Shown: in pieces, positions 17,975 to 31,900 of the stretch
Layout: each line of letters begins with the position of its first letter
Numbering within the stretch: the first letter of the stretch is position 1
From: Stercorarius parasiticus
Lineage: Eukaryota; Chordata; Aves; Charadriiformes; Stercorariidae
Assembly: GCA_013396915.1 (NCBI GenBank)
Contig: VWZL01000806.1
Coordinates: forward strand, 887,081-951,080
DNA length: 64,000 bases
Direction: 5' to 3'
Notes under the pieces: generated by a model
Seen by the model: only the letters and a program-made list of their open reading frames with translations
Told to the model about the DNA's origin: nothing
Databases searched by the model: none
Program-made: the position numbers and the translations under genes

Positions 17975-20900
17975 AAGTTATGATGGAAAAGGAAAAAGGA
18001 CATTTATGCTTTCACAGAGCATGTGGTTCCTATAGAGGAGAAAGAAATTGTTTAGAGCATGTTACAAGAATGTATGTAAAAGAATGAATTTGAAAAATAG
18101 AATATTTAAGCTGAGTGTCAGGAGATCTTTTCAGTGTTAGAGATGGAATAGTTTCCCAGGGATGATAGTGCCATCTCTCAAATATCAGGAACTATATTGT
18201 ACAGAATGCTGCCTAATGGAGCAGGAGCAATACCCAAAGCTCTGCACTCAAATCTGTGCAAATCATTTGCTATCTGATAAACTCATTTAATACTAATAAA
18301 GGTAAACTTTTGTAATTAAAAGAACTGAAGCTAGTGAAGACAAAATATTTAGTGCTCACAATAGATGATAGAAAACAATGACCCTCATCTACAACCTGGA
18401 TATTTCTCGTCAAAATTCTAAAGTAGAATCTTAATATACAGGTGGTGCTGACAGTTGTTGAGATACCGTTGCGAAGCTGATGTTCTGAAGAGCTGCACAG
18501 ACAAAAGCTGATTTCTTTGAGACATCTTGGGGTATTAATATGCTTGCCTTTTTTATGTTGTTATTATTCTTATTGTATTCTCTTTGGACTACCATGATAC
18601 AAACAATTTTCATCAGTAAAATCCTTATCCTTGGCTGTGCTGTGTAGGAAGACCATACGGAGGTCACAATATTACCCACTGACATAATTAGTTACTTAAA
18701 TTCGTATTTTTATGGTGTCAGCAAAGACAGTGATACAGGGAAGACACTGAATAAAATATCTTTCGAATATTGCTAGATAATCACAGCAGTAAGTCAATTT
18801 TTGACCTTTCAGTGTGAATCTTCCTTGAGATTACTGCATCATTGACGCAATGTTTTTTAAAATGTGCATCATAGAAGAGACAAATAAATCCTGAATTTTC
18901 TTGGTCAGTTTGACTTGGAATATAAAAATAGTTTAGTCTTAATCTGAGTTTACAACTGTTTAAAAACTGGGCTTTTCAGTTATATTGTTGAAAGGATTTT
19001 TTTTTTTTTTTAATGCTATAAAGGAGGATCTTAACAAGTGGGAAATTTAGTGAGTACTAAATGAGCTTAGTGTGTGGTAACCTACTATAATGCCTGTTAA
19101 TGATGAGGGAGGCAGGCAGGCAGGGGCAACTCTCAATGTTGTGTGCAGAAAACCTGGTTCATAAGTTCTCTATTGCAAAGGGCATGTTTGTATTATGTTT
19201 ATGTACAGGCACAATGAAAGTTTTGCTGAGAATGCCTCACAATACTTTTATCCTCCTCTGAATTTGCCTGTGAAAAGTGTAGCTCAGTGTGAGGAAATCT
19301 TTGAGTTGAATGATACAAATTAAATGCTATTTAATAAATACCATGATACCTTTATCAAATGCTTTTATCTAGTCACAATTGAAAATGTCCATTAAGAGTA
19401 AGTTATTCTCCAACTGAAGACAAATTTTTCCACAGCAGTTTTATCTTAAAAAAAAATTTAAAAATTGTTGATGCCTTTCTCTTTTAACAATTTGATTTGT
19501 ATTTTTACTGTGCCATTAAACTTACATTTAACTAATTTTGCTGTCTATAGAATCTTGCACTTAGATATTGCAAACTTTTCTAAACAACCAATATTTCACA
19601 TTTGAGGATGGTTTGAGTGCTAACTTTAAGTTAGTAAAGCAGAAGGCAAAGACTTCAAGGCATACATGATATCAGCCATTAAACAAAATAGTTTCAAACG
19701 GCAGGCCTTTAATCAGATCCAGTGCTGTTGGGAAGTGAAGGCAACTTCTACAAACCCTACTTGTTTTTAGGGTTATCTTTAATTAAAATGAAGAATGTAT
19801 ATGAGAATTGCGAACAGAAATGAATGGTAGATTCTAGGGGGTGGGGAGTAATGTTAAATGTTAGGTCTCTGAAGCAGTTTTCAGGTCAGGTAGTTTCTGG
19901 TATGCAATAATACCTAGAGGAAACCTAGTGAAAATACTTATTCTAATGAGAAGAGCATTATAAATAAAACCCAGACTGACTGACTTTGGTTTTGTTTTAT
20001 TTTAGGAGAAGCAGTGTTTGTGCTTTAATTAATTTTGGAAAGGCAAACTCAATAGCCTCTCATTCCTAGTTCTGTCAAACCAATATCAAGAAAGACTTGG
20101 AATCACATCATTATTGACAGAAGTAAAGATGTTATTAGCAAAATGAATGGCATGGTAAGTGCAGAATGCTAAATATATATTTGCAAATATAGTTGGAATA
20201 TACATCAGGGAAGATACAAGGACTTCCTACTTTTTGTTTGTAGGTTTTGCACAAAATGGCAATTTGGTGATTGAATGGTCAACCAATAACTTGTCCATAG
20301 GCTGATCTTACTCTGGAATTCGTCCATATTACAGCTACCCAGAATACACAAAAAACCAAATACATAGTATGTGTCCATTAGTGTTATAGGTGTCCGTTTC
20401 CTTAAGTTAACAGGAAAAGGTAAGATCATACTACTTTGAAATACTATAGAGTATTTATTAGGTCTGTTTATCTATAAAAATCCCAGGCTATACTTGTCCA
20501 GACCATGAATGTGTGCCCGTAAAGAAACTCCAAGTAAAAATTATATAGTAGCAATAGAAGAGTAAGAACACAGGTCTGTGCTCTGCCTGGTGGATGCTGT
20601 TGTCCTGTGCCTGTGGTGGCTACAGGCTGTAGGGACAGGGAAAAAAGGAGGATGGGCCAGATTTACCTTGGCAGGCAGCTGCAACACCCTCTGGGATCCT
20701 GAACCTCCTAAAGCCAAACCAGAATGCAAAGGACCTGGGATGTACACCATGCACTAAGCCATCCAGGCACCTTCTCCTCCCTGCCTTGTATTGGAAGGTC
20801 CTCGGCCTTAGGGTGTCCCTTCTTGAATACACTGCTAGGCAGGCAATGTGATGAGTTCTCCCCTTGAAAAGACAGTTGGCAATTTCTGCATATGCTTTTT

Positions 20901-23900
20901 TTTACCCAAGGAACTTGGATTGGTTTGTGTATTTGGTGGGTATCGGTGAAAACAGTACAGAAAATATTTAGAAATATAAACTGGATTAAATTTGTTTACT
21001 TTATGCTGAGGATTACTGAATCAAAGTCAACTGGTAACAAAGAGATTTCTCAGAAGTAAGATTATATATGTGAAAAATGCCTCTCCATTTTCTTGAGCAC
21101 AGTGTATATTCCATAGGGGCAGCCACATATTCACTGCTTTTATCTAAAATCTGAAAACAAATGACCTTGCAAGAGCAAGTTGGAAAAAAACAAGTTTTAC
21201 ATCTCTTATGTTGCACTGCTAAAAATTATTTTGAATTTTATGAATTTGAGTTTTTATGAAGATGTGTCTTCATAAGGAATTCCTGAGTCTGAATATGTCT
21301 AAATAGGATTTCAACAATGGAGTAGAACTGCTGAGGGAGAACAGAAAAATGGAAAGATTGTGATTGAACATGGTGGTGTTATTGCTTCTGCAGACAATAG
21401 GAAAGCTTTTTTTTTATTATTTTTACTTTTGGTTACGATCTTCACAGCTATAAGATTGCAGAAAATATCCCAAATGTGTCCTTTAAAATCCCTTCTTCTT
21501 GGTCAAACTGTTGAATGAAGAACAGCTGTTTGCATCATCCTAATGGATTGTTTCAAGTGAAAAAATAGTCTCTGGAAATAGTGTTCAAATGAAAGTGTAC
21601 GCTTGGCAACATCCTCAGTGCTTGATGTCTCTCCAAAAGGGAGGGCTATAGTTGCCTGTTGTGGCACTTCATTAAATATTTTGTTCTGATATAAGTCACC
21701 TGAGGAGTACTTCAGAATTTGTTGTTGGGTTTCCTACTTCATTTATTCAAATATGTAATAAATACAGTGGAAATCGGACATGAGTTCATAGCAAAATTTA
21801 TGGTGAAATAACATCAGAACTGCATAAAGAAATGGATCCCTGGCATGAATAGTAGAGTTCTGAAGGAGAGCTACAGTTACTCCAGCCTACATTCACATCT
21901 TACTTGATTTGTATTTTGTTGTATTTCTTCTAAGTGAATTGAATCCCCACCCAGAAAATCATTTATTATGACACTTTTTGAACTCGGTTTCATCTTTCCC
22001 ACTGGAAATTTGTTTTGAGTGAAATGATCTCTTCTAGACAGTTGTAATTAACTGCTCTTAAGTAGACATGAGGAACGGAGAGACTTTGTTTATACTCATT
22101 TCTGCTAAATTTTAGTGGGTAGCATGGCATGGGTTTTGACATTGTTTCTTTTCATTATTCACTTATGGACTCCGAAAAAAATTGTGAGTGCTTTGAAGAG
22201 GATATGTTGGATTGACTGAGTATGAGTGAGTTCTACACTGGTTAGCTGACTTCTCTTATTTCATTAAACGTAGAAATTTCCATTCTATTCCTACAGGCCT
22301 GAAATATATTTCAGCATAAGGGGTACCTCACCAGCTAATATTTCATTCTCCAGCATGGCCCTGCCCTTGCAAACACAGCAGTAGAGGTTGCATATGGGCA
22401 ATCCCATGAGCTTGTTGTAGAACAAAGGCTCAGATAGATAATTTGAAGATGCTAGAATGCCATTGTGTGATCTGTCTCAATATATACTTTCAGTGCTTTC
22501 TTCCTCATTTTCATCATGCCCTGCCTTTGAGAGTCAAGATTAACAGATTGTGGTTTTTCTTGACGATGGGGGAAGACAACTTTTACTAGATCTTTCAGTT
22601 CAAGAGCTCAGACTTGTTTAGCTTTGGATCATAACACAAGACCTGTCTGCTTAGCATGACTTTTTCTAATAGTTTATGTTAGCAAGGAGGAGAAAATTTC
22701 TTATGAGGAAACATATTTTTTTTCAAATGCTAAAATTAAGTGATATTAACTGATATTTTAAATCCACTTAAAGATAATAATTAGATGTACCCTTTCAATA
22801 TTCATTTGTGCCTAGCTCAGTATTATTTTTTTTTTTAAAAGAAATAAATTTTTCTGGGGCACTTTGTCAGTTGTTTACTTCAGTTTAATTTGGAGAACTC
22901 TTTTGTGTTTCTGCCAGCGTAGGCTGTATTTTGAAAATGGGATTGTCCACTTTGTCTACTAAGTTCTGCCTTCGTGCTCTTTGGTCAGGAGTTCCTACCT
23001 CCAGACCAGTGATAGAAAATCAGTATATGTTGAACATTACCCATTTAAATAAGCACGCTTCGGCCGAAGCGGGTCTCCACTGAGACAAACATTCTTCTGG
23101 GCAAACTGATGAATCAAACAGTATATCTTGATGCGCAGAGTATTTGATCGCCAGAGAGTGACTAGAAAGAAGCAAAAATGAAATAAAGAACAGGATTACA
23201 AAGGAGGATGTTTCACAGGGTTTTTGTAAGAAAAAGAGAATCAGACCAAACATAGAAAAGGAAAATTAATTACAGGAGTGAGAGGAATCTAGCAATTTCA
23301 GAAGGAAACAGAAGATAAAGGACCTATAGTTTCATAATATGGCACTTTTGAGTTGTAAAGAACATGTGAATTGTAGGATAACTGAGGCTGAGAAAAGCAT
23401 GAAGATGTTTTATTGTTTTGACTAGATCTACATGCAACCAAAGAACCAGAACAGTTAAATCATGCCCAGAAAGATGGCACAGTACATCATCTTCAAACTC
23501 TGTGTACCTCTGTGGCTCTGCCAAAGAGCCTGGCTGTTGCCAGACTCTGGAAGGAATAGCTCCAGTGCCAGAGGATTGATGAAGTCAGATCATGAGGAAT
23601 AATTATGAAATTCTGCACCAAGGGAGCGTTCCAGGGAAACTGGAGATGGAAATGGTGGTTGTGGCTAGGCACTTCACAAAGACTCCAGTGACATTTATAG
23701 AGGGAAAAGCGTTTCATTGAGGTTTCTGTAAATGACAGGAATGCTGTTCTTTTCCCCACTTTTCTGATGAGACTATCATTGTATCTCACCGTTCTCTAAC
23801 TGCTTTTGGGTGAGATGGGTAGACGAATGGCAAAGCCTGCCAGATTTTAAAATAAACTTTATCATCACATTTTTGTTCCTGTACAGAATGGATTTAGTTC

Positions 23901-26900
23901 TTTATACCTTATTTTACTCTCCTCATGGTCTGTGCCAGGACCATGTGTCATTCATTTGGGAGCACGTGATCAACATGTTTAAGCTGTAGTCTGATTTATA
24001 GAGCTGATGATTGCTATTAATGAGCATGGGATTTTTACTGTATACCATAGCAGGCCCTGATGGCCAGATCCACAGTCAATCTCTGTTTTGTAAAAGTCTG
24101 TTTTTCATCCTACAACCCTATCTAAAATACCTGTAATGTGACAAAAAAATCAAAAAGAGATATAATACTAAGACATTAATTAAAACTGGAAAGGAATTGT
24201 TCCCACGAGTAAAGTCAGGGTTATTTTAAACAACTTGTTACCGTGTGCTGCAAATATGTAAATAACAAAGACAAAGCATTTTATGCTGAAATATTATTAG
24301 CTTTTACTTCTTTATGTGATGGGATTAACCAAAAGATCATGTGGAATTTTGAATTTTTTTGCTATTCCTCCGTAAGACAAATCTCATCTAAAAATAGATA
24401 GACGTGCATACAACTGGGATAATGCGATTATTGGGAAATCTATGGCAGTAAGAACCATTGGATTTCCATATTTCTCATATATGTTTTATTCATTTTCTTA
24501 CCACTCCACATTGTTTTTACAGCTGCTATCAGAAGGAAAAATAATTATGTTTGTATGTAGGCAGAGAAATCTAAATGAATAAACAAGTGCTCGTGTGGGT
24601 TTTGGGCGGGTTTGGGTTTTTTTGTTTTATTTCCTAGCAAGCAAAGTTACAGGAATATTTCCTGTGATGTTCTATGTTTAAGCCTATCAATTCACTTTTT
24701 CTTTTCCCCAAAATACAGTTTATCCATCAGTATCATCAGAAGCAAAACCGAAATATTTCTCTTACTGGCAGTCAATCTATCTTTCCTCCAATTTTCCTTA
24801 AATACAGTTTTCAAGGAAGACATATTTTTATCTGAAGAGAAGTCTTTTCTAATCTGAATTTGGAGCACATTATGATTTAGTAATTTACTTTTCTCCTATC
24901 TTAAATATTTATTTAATCTGAAGATTTATTAGTATTATTCCTCTTATTCTTAAGCTTGCACTTCACTTGGACTGCAAAAGGCCCTTCTGTTTTTCTCATT
25001 TCCTCTAAATTCAAAGATAGTCCATATTTCTTAGAACTCTAGTTCCTTATTTATCTGCCTGTCAGTCACTGTGTCTCTTGGGACCACTAAGAAGTCAGGT
25101 CTTTTTAGTTCTCTGTACAGCTGAAGTAATGAAGTTCTGCTCTGGGGTTGTGCAGGTCAGAATTTGACCCTTGCAGTTTATCACCCAACATCCTTCCGGA
25201 ATTAAAGGACTTTAGCACCATTTATCTACTTATTTTTAACACATAGATCAAAGCCAATATAAGACATGTCTGAAATTTAGTATAACCTTTATGTCCTAAA
25301 GGAAAAAAGATGGCAAGTCGTTTGCAGGAAGCACTTATAAATATATTAGTAGACTGAAAGTAAAATACATTCTTAACTGAGACAATAATCTTCTTTCTTT
25401 TGTTTAAAGGAGCTGTTCTCCTCCTCTATCCCATCTCCTTACAATTCCTTAAATAAGTGTTTAAAGGAGTGCTGTTGGCTACATGTGGACAGTGTGCTGA
25501 AGTGGTCTTGAGTCATTAGGGATGTGGGAGAACAAGAGTGAGGGGGGTAGCGTTGTTTAAAGTCCTCCATCATTAATGTGGAAGCGAGAAGTTGTCATTA
25601 CACAGTTGCAATGGGTTGGACTTCTTGTTCAAATGTCACCTTTGTTTACTGGCTATTCTGCTGTAATTATTTTTCTGAGAGAGGTGGAGTGGTGTTTATA
25701 TTATGCTGGATGCAAGAAGTGAATGGGGTTGATGCAGCCTTGAGCTCCCCTTCTCTTTCTGCTGCACTGGGGTGGGACCATACAAAGCCAAAAATGGAGA
25801 GAGACTTCATGTGGTTTGGCTACTGAGTATTGCTTCAGTTTCTTGCTGCCTTTCTGCACCTGGCACATATACAAATCATACACTGCTATACTATAGCCAC
25901 CCTTGAACCTCAGCAACGTGTCAGGGAAGGGAGTAGAAGGTACAAACCCCTACCTTTTCTCTAAATCACACCTACAGCGACGCATTTGGAAATAAGGAGG
26001 AGAAGATCACGTCCCAGTGACGGAAGGGATTTGAATGGCTATATGGTAAGGACCCAAAAGGTTGTTTCTTACGAGTGAAAACTGTTTGAGGGAGATTGTA
26101 TCCATCTTCCATCTGGGTTAGTAGCTGTGCAGCTTAATCCATGTCAGGAATTAGCAACTTCTGTCAAAAGCCCTTTACCAAAAGAAAGTAAAAGCCAACA
26201 ACATTGTTTTTGTGGTCCAGGCCACTGACCTGGCCATTTTGCTCCAAGGTAAGGATTTTTTTCTAGAGGGATTTATGATTGTATCTTACCTCTATTTGCT
26301 TTAACATGCTGGGATAATGAATTCATAATAATTAATTGTGATTTTCTATCATGTAAAGTAGTAGGTGGAGTGAATTGTCTGCTGCTTTCCAGGTATTGTT
26401 AGTCCAGTGTGAAAATACACTCTTTTCTCATTAGGATTACATGGTGGGGTTGGTGCGCAGTATTGAAAGAGGAATTTTTGTCCCCACATTCCTGCTTGAG
26501 AGAAATGACTCCCTTTTCCTCTGATGAGGAAGATGGTGAGACCTCAAATGGATTAACCTTCATTTTAATGTCATTTCCACCTTGTCCTTTGGGCTCTAAT
26601 GACTGCAGGAAGGGGGTCCTCAACTGTGCTGGCCAGTGGCCTGCAGGGTTGCTTCTGCTCTGATGCATTTGGATGAATATGAAAGGAAGAGAGAGAGGCT
26701 ATCATGAATCACATCCCCACAGGAAGAGGCAAATCAATTACAAGACTCAAGGACACCAGTTACTGAGTTAAACATCTGTTTACACCACACACAAAGCAGC
26801 AACCTTGGCTTATGTTCATACAGGGTCAGGGTGGGAAGACAGTTGATGATTTTCTCCTGGAGCATGAGATGAACAAACACACACAACTAGTGTTTTGGCT

Positions 26901-27230
26901 AGATTTTCTGTTTGGAGGCAGGGAGAACAAGGGGAAAAGTCTAGCCAGGAAAAAATAGTGATATAAAGCAAGGACTAAGCTGTTCAAGACTGTTCCTCCT
27001 TCTGAAAGAATCAAGAATTTCAGCGCAGATAAACCTTCCTGCGGTGTTGCTGTCTCCTTAGGCAAATTGCTTTTGCCATCCTAGTGAAGCGCTTTCCAAC
27101 TCTTTCTGGTTGTTTTCTCCTTTGATGCCTCAAAGCATCCTGCACTACCGCTCATTAAAGGGAAATCCCTTTCAAAAACTGCTTTTGGTTTTTGGCCATA
27201 CCACTAGGGAAGGTGAAAATGAGGAAGAGA
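17975..27230. other. Intergenic sequence, no gene recognised
   Basis: AT-rich single-copy-looking DNA with T runs near 19000-19013 and 22826-22837 and a small (GGCA)n-like patch at about 19111-19125. A more GC-rich patch at about 20560-20840 has open frames on the minus strand but no recognisable family. Candidate splice-flanked segments at 20006-20154, 25978-26045 and 26221-26248, a hairpin at 21254-21275 and a CpG palindrome at 23056-23071 are treated as findings. Confidence 0.65.
23056..23071. repeat. Perfect 16-bp palindrome with four CpGs
   Basis: CGCTTCGGCCGAAGCG is its own reverse complement and holds four CpG dinucleotides, while the surrounding DNA is AT-rich and nearly CpG-free. 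Pairing ends at 23055/23072. Confidence 0.9.
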
Positions 27231-28952
27231 GATCTTTTACTGATCAGATTGGTAAACGGGATGATTAAGATCTAATTAAGATTATTTTCCTCTGGATGGG
27301 GTTGATGACCGCAATTGCAGACATGCCATAAAGATCAAATATTAATGCACCAATAGCTGTTGCTCTTGTTTCAGCTGCAGATTGCTCTCAGAGTATAAAA
27401 AACTAAGTCACTGTTTGCTGTTACAAAGCAGCCAAGTAACTTCTGTAATGACAGACTATGCAAATCTTCTCCCTAACAGTGCACTCTGCTAACAAGAATT
27501 TCTCCTTTGACATGCTGCCCCTCAAAGTGCATACAGGTTTTCACAATGCCTTCACGTTCTGCAACACAGCGAAAGGCAATATCATCGCATGCTTCTTGGC
27601 CAGGTGATCCGAAAGACATCCAGCAACATGGATGACATCTGGACAGTGTCATCTAATGAGCCCTTATTCCACTATAATGCTTCAAAAGAGGTGGCCAGCC
27701 TACTGTACTTGTGTCCGTAAGTTACTGCATCCTTCCACAGATTAGTTCAGGGACCTGCAAATAATGTAGGCCATGCTTAAATCCCAGAGTTTCTGCTTTA
27801 AGTTTTTCATTCTCATCTTCTCTCCTTCTTCATGAAACCATGCTTTAAGAGGCAGCATTTCTGGAAGTGGCTGTCTTTCCTTCTGTTATGTGACAGCAGT
27901 GCTGTTTATCAGCCTGTCCACAAGAGCCCCTGTTCCTGGAGCTGCACTGAACACACAGTGGCTTGGCAATCAGACAATGTTTATTGTGTTCCCCATGCTG
28001 ATTCAAGTCAGTGAGCAGATACTTATTAAAGAAGAGGCTCAGAGTTTGTACGTTTTGAAGCAAGGCATAAGAGATATCTTTAGTATGTAAATGCCATATG
28101 TGCCTTGAAAACCTGTTCTTAAAACAGTAATGTACAATTTGTTGTATGTGGACTCTACCAAAGGAATTAGTGAAGCCAGCTAAGTAAAATGAGTTCATAT
28201 GCGCTGATAAGCAGGCTCCATATATGAAAGTGCCAGGATCTAATCTTCATGGAAATTGTTTTTAGGAAGCATATATAAGAAAAATGTTCAGCTTACCTAT
28301 ATATGGCAAACAAATTGAGAAACACTGTGCAAAAGACTTTCAGTTAGGTCATCTTCACAGAATATGGCCATAAACACAGCATGGCTACAACCCAGATTGG
28401 TCAACAGCCACCAAAATAACAAATCCATTATGAAGCCACAATCTAATATGCCCCTTATTCATGTTCAGAAGGCCACAGTTCTTGGTGCATTTTTATAGCT
28501 AGGGGTGGCCATCAGTCAGGACCCAGACTCCATCATATCCACTAATGATTTTAATTTCTCATGTCTAAGAGGTAGAAAGCAAACTGACTGGGAGAGGGAA
28601 AGCTTGAGGAGGACAGTGGGCCTTGGTTTGTTGCTCTGACGCATTTTATTTTCTTCCTGAAAATAGGCTATTTTTTGCCTGCAGTATTGCAGTTAGATAC
28701 CTGAGCAGTGACTGAACCTCATGACTGACACTCATGCTGTGACTGCAGCCATGTTTTCTTCCCCATCATCAATCCTATTGTAAAGTCAACCAGTAAAAAA
28801 GACATCCTTCCAAACTGGGGGCTGCAATGATCGTGAGTTGTTACTGCTAATCTGGATTTTCCATGTATGGATTAATAGTTTATCCAGCAAATAGCACATC
28901 ACTGAGCCTTGTACTCGTATTTGCCTCCTGCTCTTACAATTTCTCCTGAGCC

Positions 28953-28992
28953 TATATATATACATATATAAATATATATATATAAATAAATA
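28953..28992. repeat. AT microsatellite with adjacent hairpin
   Basis: A TATATA-type tract of about 40 bases, interrupted by one C at 28963, is followed at once by a perfect 9-bp stem hairpin (AATAGCCTC / GAGGCTATT, 28989-29012) with a 6-base loop. Confidence 0.85.
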
Positions 28993-31900
28993 GCCTCAAG
29001 AAAGAGGCTATTCATGCAGAAATACAGCAATACTTGCTCAGCTACGCACTTTTAAAAAGTGTGTATTTCAAGACTCATTTTTTTACTTTTTCCTTAGCAC
29101 ACTTATTTTTGAGAGGTTATATGTTATATTTTCATTCGTACCATTTACATGAAGAAGATAAAGAAATGTCAACAGAAATATAAGTATTCTACAAACAAGT
29201 AACCAAAACTTTTTATTTGTGGAAGGATTTCTACTTTTCACTTTCTGTCGATTTTGTTCAGTTATCTCCTCTCTCCAAAAAAGGGGAAGGGTACTCAAAA
29301 ACTTTCCAAGTAACTGATTACTTAACTTAATTTTTTCTTCATGGCTGCCAGATGTAGTGTAGTGAAGTGTTGTCCCAGATCATTGCAGAAACTCTACAGA
29401 AGAGTTACACGATCTGGCACATCCGACTTTTTTAACCAGTGTGGACTCACCTTATCTGTCTATTCTTAGCTTTAGTTTAGAATGATTTTTTTACAACTCT
29501 GTTCTGTGTCTAAAGAAAAGTTGTACTGGGGTGCAAAAATAGTGGAATTCAGCAAGGGATTCATAATGAGCCGATTTTGTGCCAGCATCTCAATACCATA
29601 GGCTGTATAAGCCAAATAGGTGGAGAAAGACCCACTATTGACTGAGCCAGCTTCCAAGAAATAATGTTTACATCTTCTGAACACTTACGTTTAGACATTT
29701 TTTTTGCTAGTTGACATTTATTGTTTTATAAAATTGAAGTGTTTAATGAGGTCACTGATCTTGCATAAATTGTTTTGTGGTGGTGTGGATTTTGTGTGTT
29801 AAGTCTAAACTAGACAACAAAGCAACTCTACTATTAGTTCTGTAGACATAAATTAGATTTGTGGGTTGCTCCAGAGATCACCCATGATGTTAGAGGAAAA
29901 CGTTTCTGTAAATGATTAATTCTAGAATAGCTGGAAGCACTGTATTTATATGGAAATCTTAGGGAGGATTTAGGGCCCTCCAAGATAGTAATACTGGTCT
30001 CCCTCTTGTTCTCAGTTGAAGCAATATGAATATTGTCATTGAATCAGTGTGAAAGATTTAACTCAAGGTGCTGAATAAACATAACTGAGAATGCATTTGC
30101 AGGCAGTCCTCATATAACTGCAGTCTCCTAATATTTATCTTGTGTATCTCGTAAACAAGGTAGTAGATTGAAGTGCGTGTTTATAAACCTTGGCCTGAGG
30201 TACATAATTTTGTTTTTACAAATGCCTCTCTGGCTAGTGAAGAGGGAGTAATCTAAGTATTTTTAACAAAAGGACTTGGAAATTTCTGTCCCTCCATCTG
30301 TTAACCACTTAACTTGTAATCCTGTGTGTAATGCTATTACAAATACATAAATAATCACTTCAGCCTTAAGCTGCATGCGCTACTTAAATAACTTAGGAAT
30401 ATATTACTTCCCTAGCAGTGACTACAGCTTACAAAACACATACTGAGCTGCAGCTTCCTATTTGTCTTAATTACATATGCTGACAGCTTTCAGATAGTAA
30501 GTATTTTGTTGTCATCTCTGAAATAGCCAGCATTAAAATGAATATAGTGACTTCCTACTCCTCCATGTGAGGCTGTATTGGACAGGCTCCAAATGGCCTG
30601 GATGCCCTGCGGTTCATGTCTAATCATTTTCTGTAGGGACGGCAGTTTACGGAGGGCATTTCAGGAAAGGGGAGCCAGTAACCAAGCCAGTGGCTCAATG
30701 AGTTTTACACTAGACAGCATGTAGATGAGCTATCAGTTCTGGCTGGATTAAGAATTACTAAATACTGTGATCAGCTGCTGCAGGCATGGAAGGGGTAGGA
30801 GAGATGTTGAGAAAAAGATATAAACAGTTTCTCTGGTTAAAAAAAAAAAAAAAGACTTCTCATACGTTTCACTAGGGGTTTTTTGACTTTTAAAATCTGA
30901 CATTGATGGATTAGAAATAAAGCACTAAGCATCTCTACTGAAATGAATTGATATACATCAACTGTTTCAGTCGTGACTTCAATCTTGCTTTGTCTTTGTG
31001 TCTCAGTTATTAGAAAGTAAAGAATGTAATTTATTTAAATCTTATTTTTGGTATTTCACTTGAGACTACATTGGGACAGAATTAAAAAGTGAGATAAAAG
31101 TTCTCAAGAGTTAGATGTTGTTTTATTAGTCATTTAAATCTACCTTAAACATGCCAGATACTTGAGAAGTACATACCCAGCATTTCAGGAGGGGACTTCC
31201 AGTTATCACATAATTCCTTTTCTACAAATTGCAGGAAGAAAATAAGCCTTGCTCTTTTTTCACCTCCCAGTTGGTTTTCCAAATTTGAGCAAACGAGTTA
31301 CTGAACTGAAATAACCAGATAGCAGAAGGAACTACTGGGGACAAAAGCTAGTTTAACACTTCAACAAATACTGCTTTAAGATGATCAGTCAGTGACTTCC
31401 TCTAGCTGAGTGGCTCTGCTTCCCTCAAAGCAGTAGCAATGCGTTGTTGCACACAGGTATTTTTTACTACTTGATAGCAAACTTGGAGTTTTATAAGATT
31501 TGCTCTAAGTTCATTTTTTAAATGTCTTTTATATGGAAAATGCATGCATTAAAAGGTTTATCTTTTGTTTCTTTTGTTTTATAACTTGTTTATTCTTAAG
31601 CATTGTAATAGCTGTTGCTGTCCAGTGTTGGTAGTGCTCTCTGTCAGTGCTGTACGGTCTGACAGGACCTCACAGCTAGCATGTCTTTAGCCAGAAAGCT
31701 TCAGTCTTGCTCTTCTCTTATATTGAAGTTATATGAAATGACCACAACTTCGACTAAGGCTTGACAAGGTTTATTATCATAAGGATGGTCCTTGGGTGGT
31801 TGTTCTGCCAAGGGGCTAGTGTACATATGCCTGGCAGAAAGCAGTGCTCTTTTGGTAGAGTTGCATGATTTCTTTCTTCTGTGATCAGAAGGGTGTACGC

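Noticed and set aside
27845..28198. 117-codon minus-strand frame
   Set aside because: No recognisable motif, and it overlaps plus-strand frames of similar length. Treated as chance.
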